Of a DNA stretch of 64,000 nucleotides, positions 61,894 to 64,000 are shown in pieces. Every line of letters begins with the position of its first letter. Within the stretch, counting starts at the first letter, position 1. The translations under genes and the position numbers were made by a program. Location: contig JACJYP010000012.1 of the NCBI GenBank assembly GCA_020636045.1, positions 1 to 64,000 on the forward strand, in the 5' to 3' direction. This stretch comes from Lewinellaceae bacterium. GTDB lineage: Bacteria > Bacteroidota > Bacteroidia > Chitinophagales > Saprospiraceae. Below the pieces are notes generated by a model. It saw only the letters and a program-made list of their open reading frames with translations, ran no database searches and was not told the origin of the DNA.

Positions 61894-61995
61894 AGTGAAT
61901 TGGTGTTCTAAATGTGCCGGCTGCAACAAGATGTATATTCCAGCAGATGCTTTGCCATCCCCGCCGGGCGCATTACTTTGCCAGGAAAAAACACG

Positions 61996-63292
61996 ATGCG
62001 AAGTATTTGTATATTGATCCTCGCGCTCGGATGGGGTGTTCCTGTATCTGCGCAGCAAAGCCCTGAAGCCCGAAGCAAAACGCCAAAGCGATGCGATAGA
62101 GTCAAAGGTCGTCGCCTGGCGGCGCGATTTTCACCAGCACCCCGAACTCAGCAACCGCGAATTCCGCACGGCCGAAAAAGTGGCGGCGCACCTGAAATCG
62201 CTGGGCATGGAAGTGCGCACAGGCGTGGCGCACACCGGCGTCGTCGGTATCCTGCGCGGCGGAAAACCCGGCCCGGTCGTCGGCCTGCGTGCCGATATGG
62301 ACGCGCTGCCCGTGGTGGAGCGCGGCGACCTGCCCTTCAAATCGACGGCGACATCGACCTACAACGGCGCGGAAGTCGGGGTCATGCACGCCTGCGGGCA
62401 CGACGCCCACGTAGCCGTCATGATGGGTGTGGCCGAAGTGCTGAGCGGCATGCAGGACCGCCTGGCCGGCACGGTCGTGTTTATTTTTCAGCCTGCAGAA
62501 GAAGGGCCGCCCGAAGGCGAGCAAGGCGGCGCCGAACTGATGATGAAAGAAGGCGTGCTCTACAACCCGAAAATAGAAGCGCTGTTCGGCATGCACATCA
62601 ACTCGCAGACGGAAGTGGGCAAGATCAAGTACCGCGCCGGCGGCATGATGGCCGCGTCCGACTGGTTTTTTATCACCGTGCACGGCAAACAATCGCACGG
62701 CTCGCAACCCTGGAACGGCATCGACCCCATCGTGGTGTCGTCGCAGATCATCCAGGGGCTGCAAACCATCGTCAGCCGCCAGGTCGACCTCACCGAGCAG
62801 CCCGCGGTGGTGACGGTCGGCAAGATCGAAAGCGGCGTGCGCGCCAACATCATCCCCGAAAAAGCCGAAATGGTGGGCACCATCCGTACCCTCGACACCG
62901 CCATGCAACGGCAGATACACGAACGCCTGATCCGCACGGCCACCATGATCGCCGAAAGCGCCGGCGCGCGCGCGGAAGTGCGCATCGAAAACAAAACTCC
63001 CGTCACCTACAACGACCCGGCGCTCACGGCCCGCTCGCTGCCTTCCCTGCGCGAAGCGGCGGGTGAAGAAAATGTGATCGAGCAAAAACCCAGGACCGGC
63101 GCCGAAGACTTCGGCTTTTTCGCGCAAAAAGTGCCGGCCTTGTACTTTTATCTCGGGGGCATGCCGAAAGGCAAAAATCCCGACGAGGCAGCGGCGCACC
63201 ACACGCCCGACTTTTATATCGACGAAAGCGGCCTGACGCTGGGCGTCCGGGCATTTTGTTATCTGGTGCTGGATTATCTGGAGGGGAAGTGA
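61996..63292 (+). CDS. M20-family amidohydrolase, exported (frameshift near start)
   Basis: A metal-dependent amidohydrolase of the M20D group (IAA-amino acid hydrolase, hippurate hydrolase, N-acyl-aminoacyl hydrolases). Motifs: VAWRRDFHQHPELSNREF, LRADMDALPV, VMHACGHDAHVAVMMGVAE (metal-binding Cys-His-His), FIFQPAEEGP and the late HHTPDFYIDES. The body starts at 62036 in one frame, while a signal peptide (MRSICILILALGWGVPVSAQ) lies in another frame from 61996. Dropping one C from CCC at 62069-62071 joins them as QQSPEAEAKRQSDAIESKV. The product would be periplasmic. Confidence 0.88.
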
Positions 63293-63363
63293 AATGATGC
63301 GGGTTTTGGAATTTCCTCCGGAATGATCACCCGGGTGCCATATACAGATCGTCTTTTTTCTTC

Positions 63364-63371
63364 TATTTTTG
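63364..63371 (+). promoter_or_regulatory. Possible -7 element of the right-edge EAD11 gene
   Basis: TATTTTTG fits TAnnTTTG, 34 nt before the ATG at 63406. The -33 position is not conserved. Confidence 0.4.
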
Positions 63372-63405
63372 TCGCCAAACCCTTCTCCTTCAAAGCGAAA
63401 CGTAT

Positions 63406-64000
63406 ATGTCACGCTCCGAACCGCTTCAAACCATTCGAAAGCAACTGAGAGAGCAGTTGGTGGAAGACCTCGCTGCTGCGCTGAAAAACCTGCAAGCGCT
63501 TTTGCCCGAACAATCGGAGAAATACCTGTTGGTCATTTCCCTGCTCGGCCGCCTCAACGATGCCAACAAGGCCCGCCTGCGCAACACCCTTTCCAACGAC
63601 GATCTTCAGCGCGAATACGACCGCATCCGTGCCGACCTGCTCGACCTGGTGCAGGGGCTGGAGGAGGCCGACTTCGATGCTGCTACGGCACAGCCGGACG
63701 GAAAGCCGGCATCCCGGCAGGGCAGCGTGCTTTACCGCGTGCCACACCTGATGCCGCTGGAGAAGGAAACCCGTTGCGTGGTGCGCATCGCCCTCGACGA
63801 GGATGCCATCGTGGAGGATATTTCGATCGACGAGCATGTGCAGTTGAAATCGCTCTACCGGGTGTCCGATACCATGCAGGCGGAGATAGCGGACCCCTCC
63901 GGCGGACGCCTGTTCCGCATCCGCAGCACGAGCGAGCCGATACAGATCATTGATAAACAAGGCTATACGGAGTGGCGTTTTTATGTCACCCCGCATGTGG
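63406..64000 (+). CDS. EAD11-type protein with beta-rich domain (3' end outside window)
   Basis: The frame is open from the ATG at 63406 to the window end (198 codons). Residues about 12-90 resemble an EAD11 domain: LREQLVEDLAAALKNLQALL, YLLVISLLGRLNDANKARLR, TLSNDDLQREYDRIRADLLD. A short linker (about 90-107) follows, then a beta-rich domain (GSVLYRVPHLMPLEKETRCV, VRIALDEDAIVEDISIDEHV, MQAEIADPSGGRLFRIRSTS, YTEWRFYVTPHV) that looks like a beta-sandwich module carried by Bacteroidota proteins of this type, as far as can be judged by eye. The C-terminal effector or receptor part lies outside. It is the second EAD11 protein in 6 kb. Confidence 0.7.
   Translation, partial: MSRSEPLQTIRKQLREQLVEDLAAALKNLQALLPEQSEKYLLVISLLGRLNDANKARLRNTLSNDDLQREYDRIRADLLDLVQGLEEADFDAATAQPDGKPASRQGSVLYRVPHLMPLEKETRCVVRIALDEDAIVEDISIDEHVQLKSLYRVSDTMQAEIADPSGGRLFRIRSTSEPIQIIDKQGYTEWRFYVTPHV

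Noticed and set aside
61912..63066. Long alternative frame over the M20 gene (384 codons)
   Set aside because: Only its first 35 or so codons (signal peptide) are meaningful. The rest is an Arg/Ala/His-rich shadow of the enzyme frame.

Overview
The window reads as chromosomal DNA of a Bacteroidota bacterium, most likely from the Saprospiria (Lewinella/Haliscomenobacter-like). Supporting signs are the Bacteroidota promoter signature (TTTG, 19-20 nt, TAnnTTTG) in front of several genes, a T9SS C-terminal sorting domain, a dockerin-like secreted protein of the type common in Saprospiria, effector-associated domains of the EAD11 type, zinc-free ribosomal protein forms and moderately high GC. No rRNA operon, CRISPR array, phage or intact insertion sequence was seen.

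Layout. 0-8.2 kb (minus strand): a TlpA-like thioredoxin, an MHS-type MFS transporter, an envelope operon (glycine-rich protein, two paralogous secretin-domain proteins, a lipoprotein) and a GNAT enzyme. The TlpA gene and the envelope operon share an unusual direct-repeat operator. 8.4-20.7 kb: small membrane protein, serC, YgjP-like metalloprotease, group 3 truncated globin, a 21-bp tandem-repeat array, an AraC regulator / sulfide:quinone oxidoreductase / peroxiredoxin cluster, a Spy-like protein, an ECF sigma / anti-sigma pair, a VOC protein, a solitary AntA-like protein, HMG-CoA synthase and two small envelope proteins. 20.9-37.6 kb (plus): the complete S10-spc-alpha ribosomal superoperon, rpsJ to rplQ with secY, map, infA, rpmJ and rpoA, with a strong promoter at the front, a second strong promoter before rplP, a possible third before infA, and a terminator after rplQ.

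37.8-43.0 kb: an ExbB-like / ExbD-like / zinc-ribbon / outer-membrane beta-barrel operon on the minus strand, with a heptamer repeat array directly upstream of the ExbB-like gene, then a secreted protein and a second ECF sigma / anti-sigma (TPR) pair. 43.1-43.7 kb: a transcribed tRNA-Ala relic, an intact tRNA-Ala(GGC), a terminator and a small GIY-YIG nuclease gene. 44-50 kb: a dockerin-like protein, a patatin phospholipase, glycerate kinase and a GntP permease, which together would take up and phosphorylate glycerate. Three of these are frameshifted as given. 50-56 kb: an orphan T9SS sorting domain, DinB, a lipoprotein and sbcD-sbcC. 56-64 kb: a Cys/Met-metabolism PLP enzyme, an EAD11-pseudokinase-globin-like fusion, an ABC-F protein, a frameshifted M20 amidohydrolase and, running off the right edge, a second EAD11 protein.

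The best candidates for undescribed biology are the EAD11-pseudokinase-globin-like protein with its second EAD11 protein 4 kb away, the shared 21-bp-spaced operator of the envelope genes, the hairpin-containing dispersed repeat (three copies) and the tRNA-Ala relic / GIY-YIG arrangement. Five apparent frameshifts all lie between 44 and 62 kb and may be assembly errors. All family assignments come from reading motifs by eye, without database searches.
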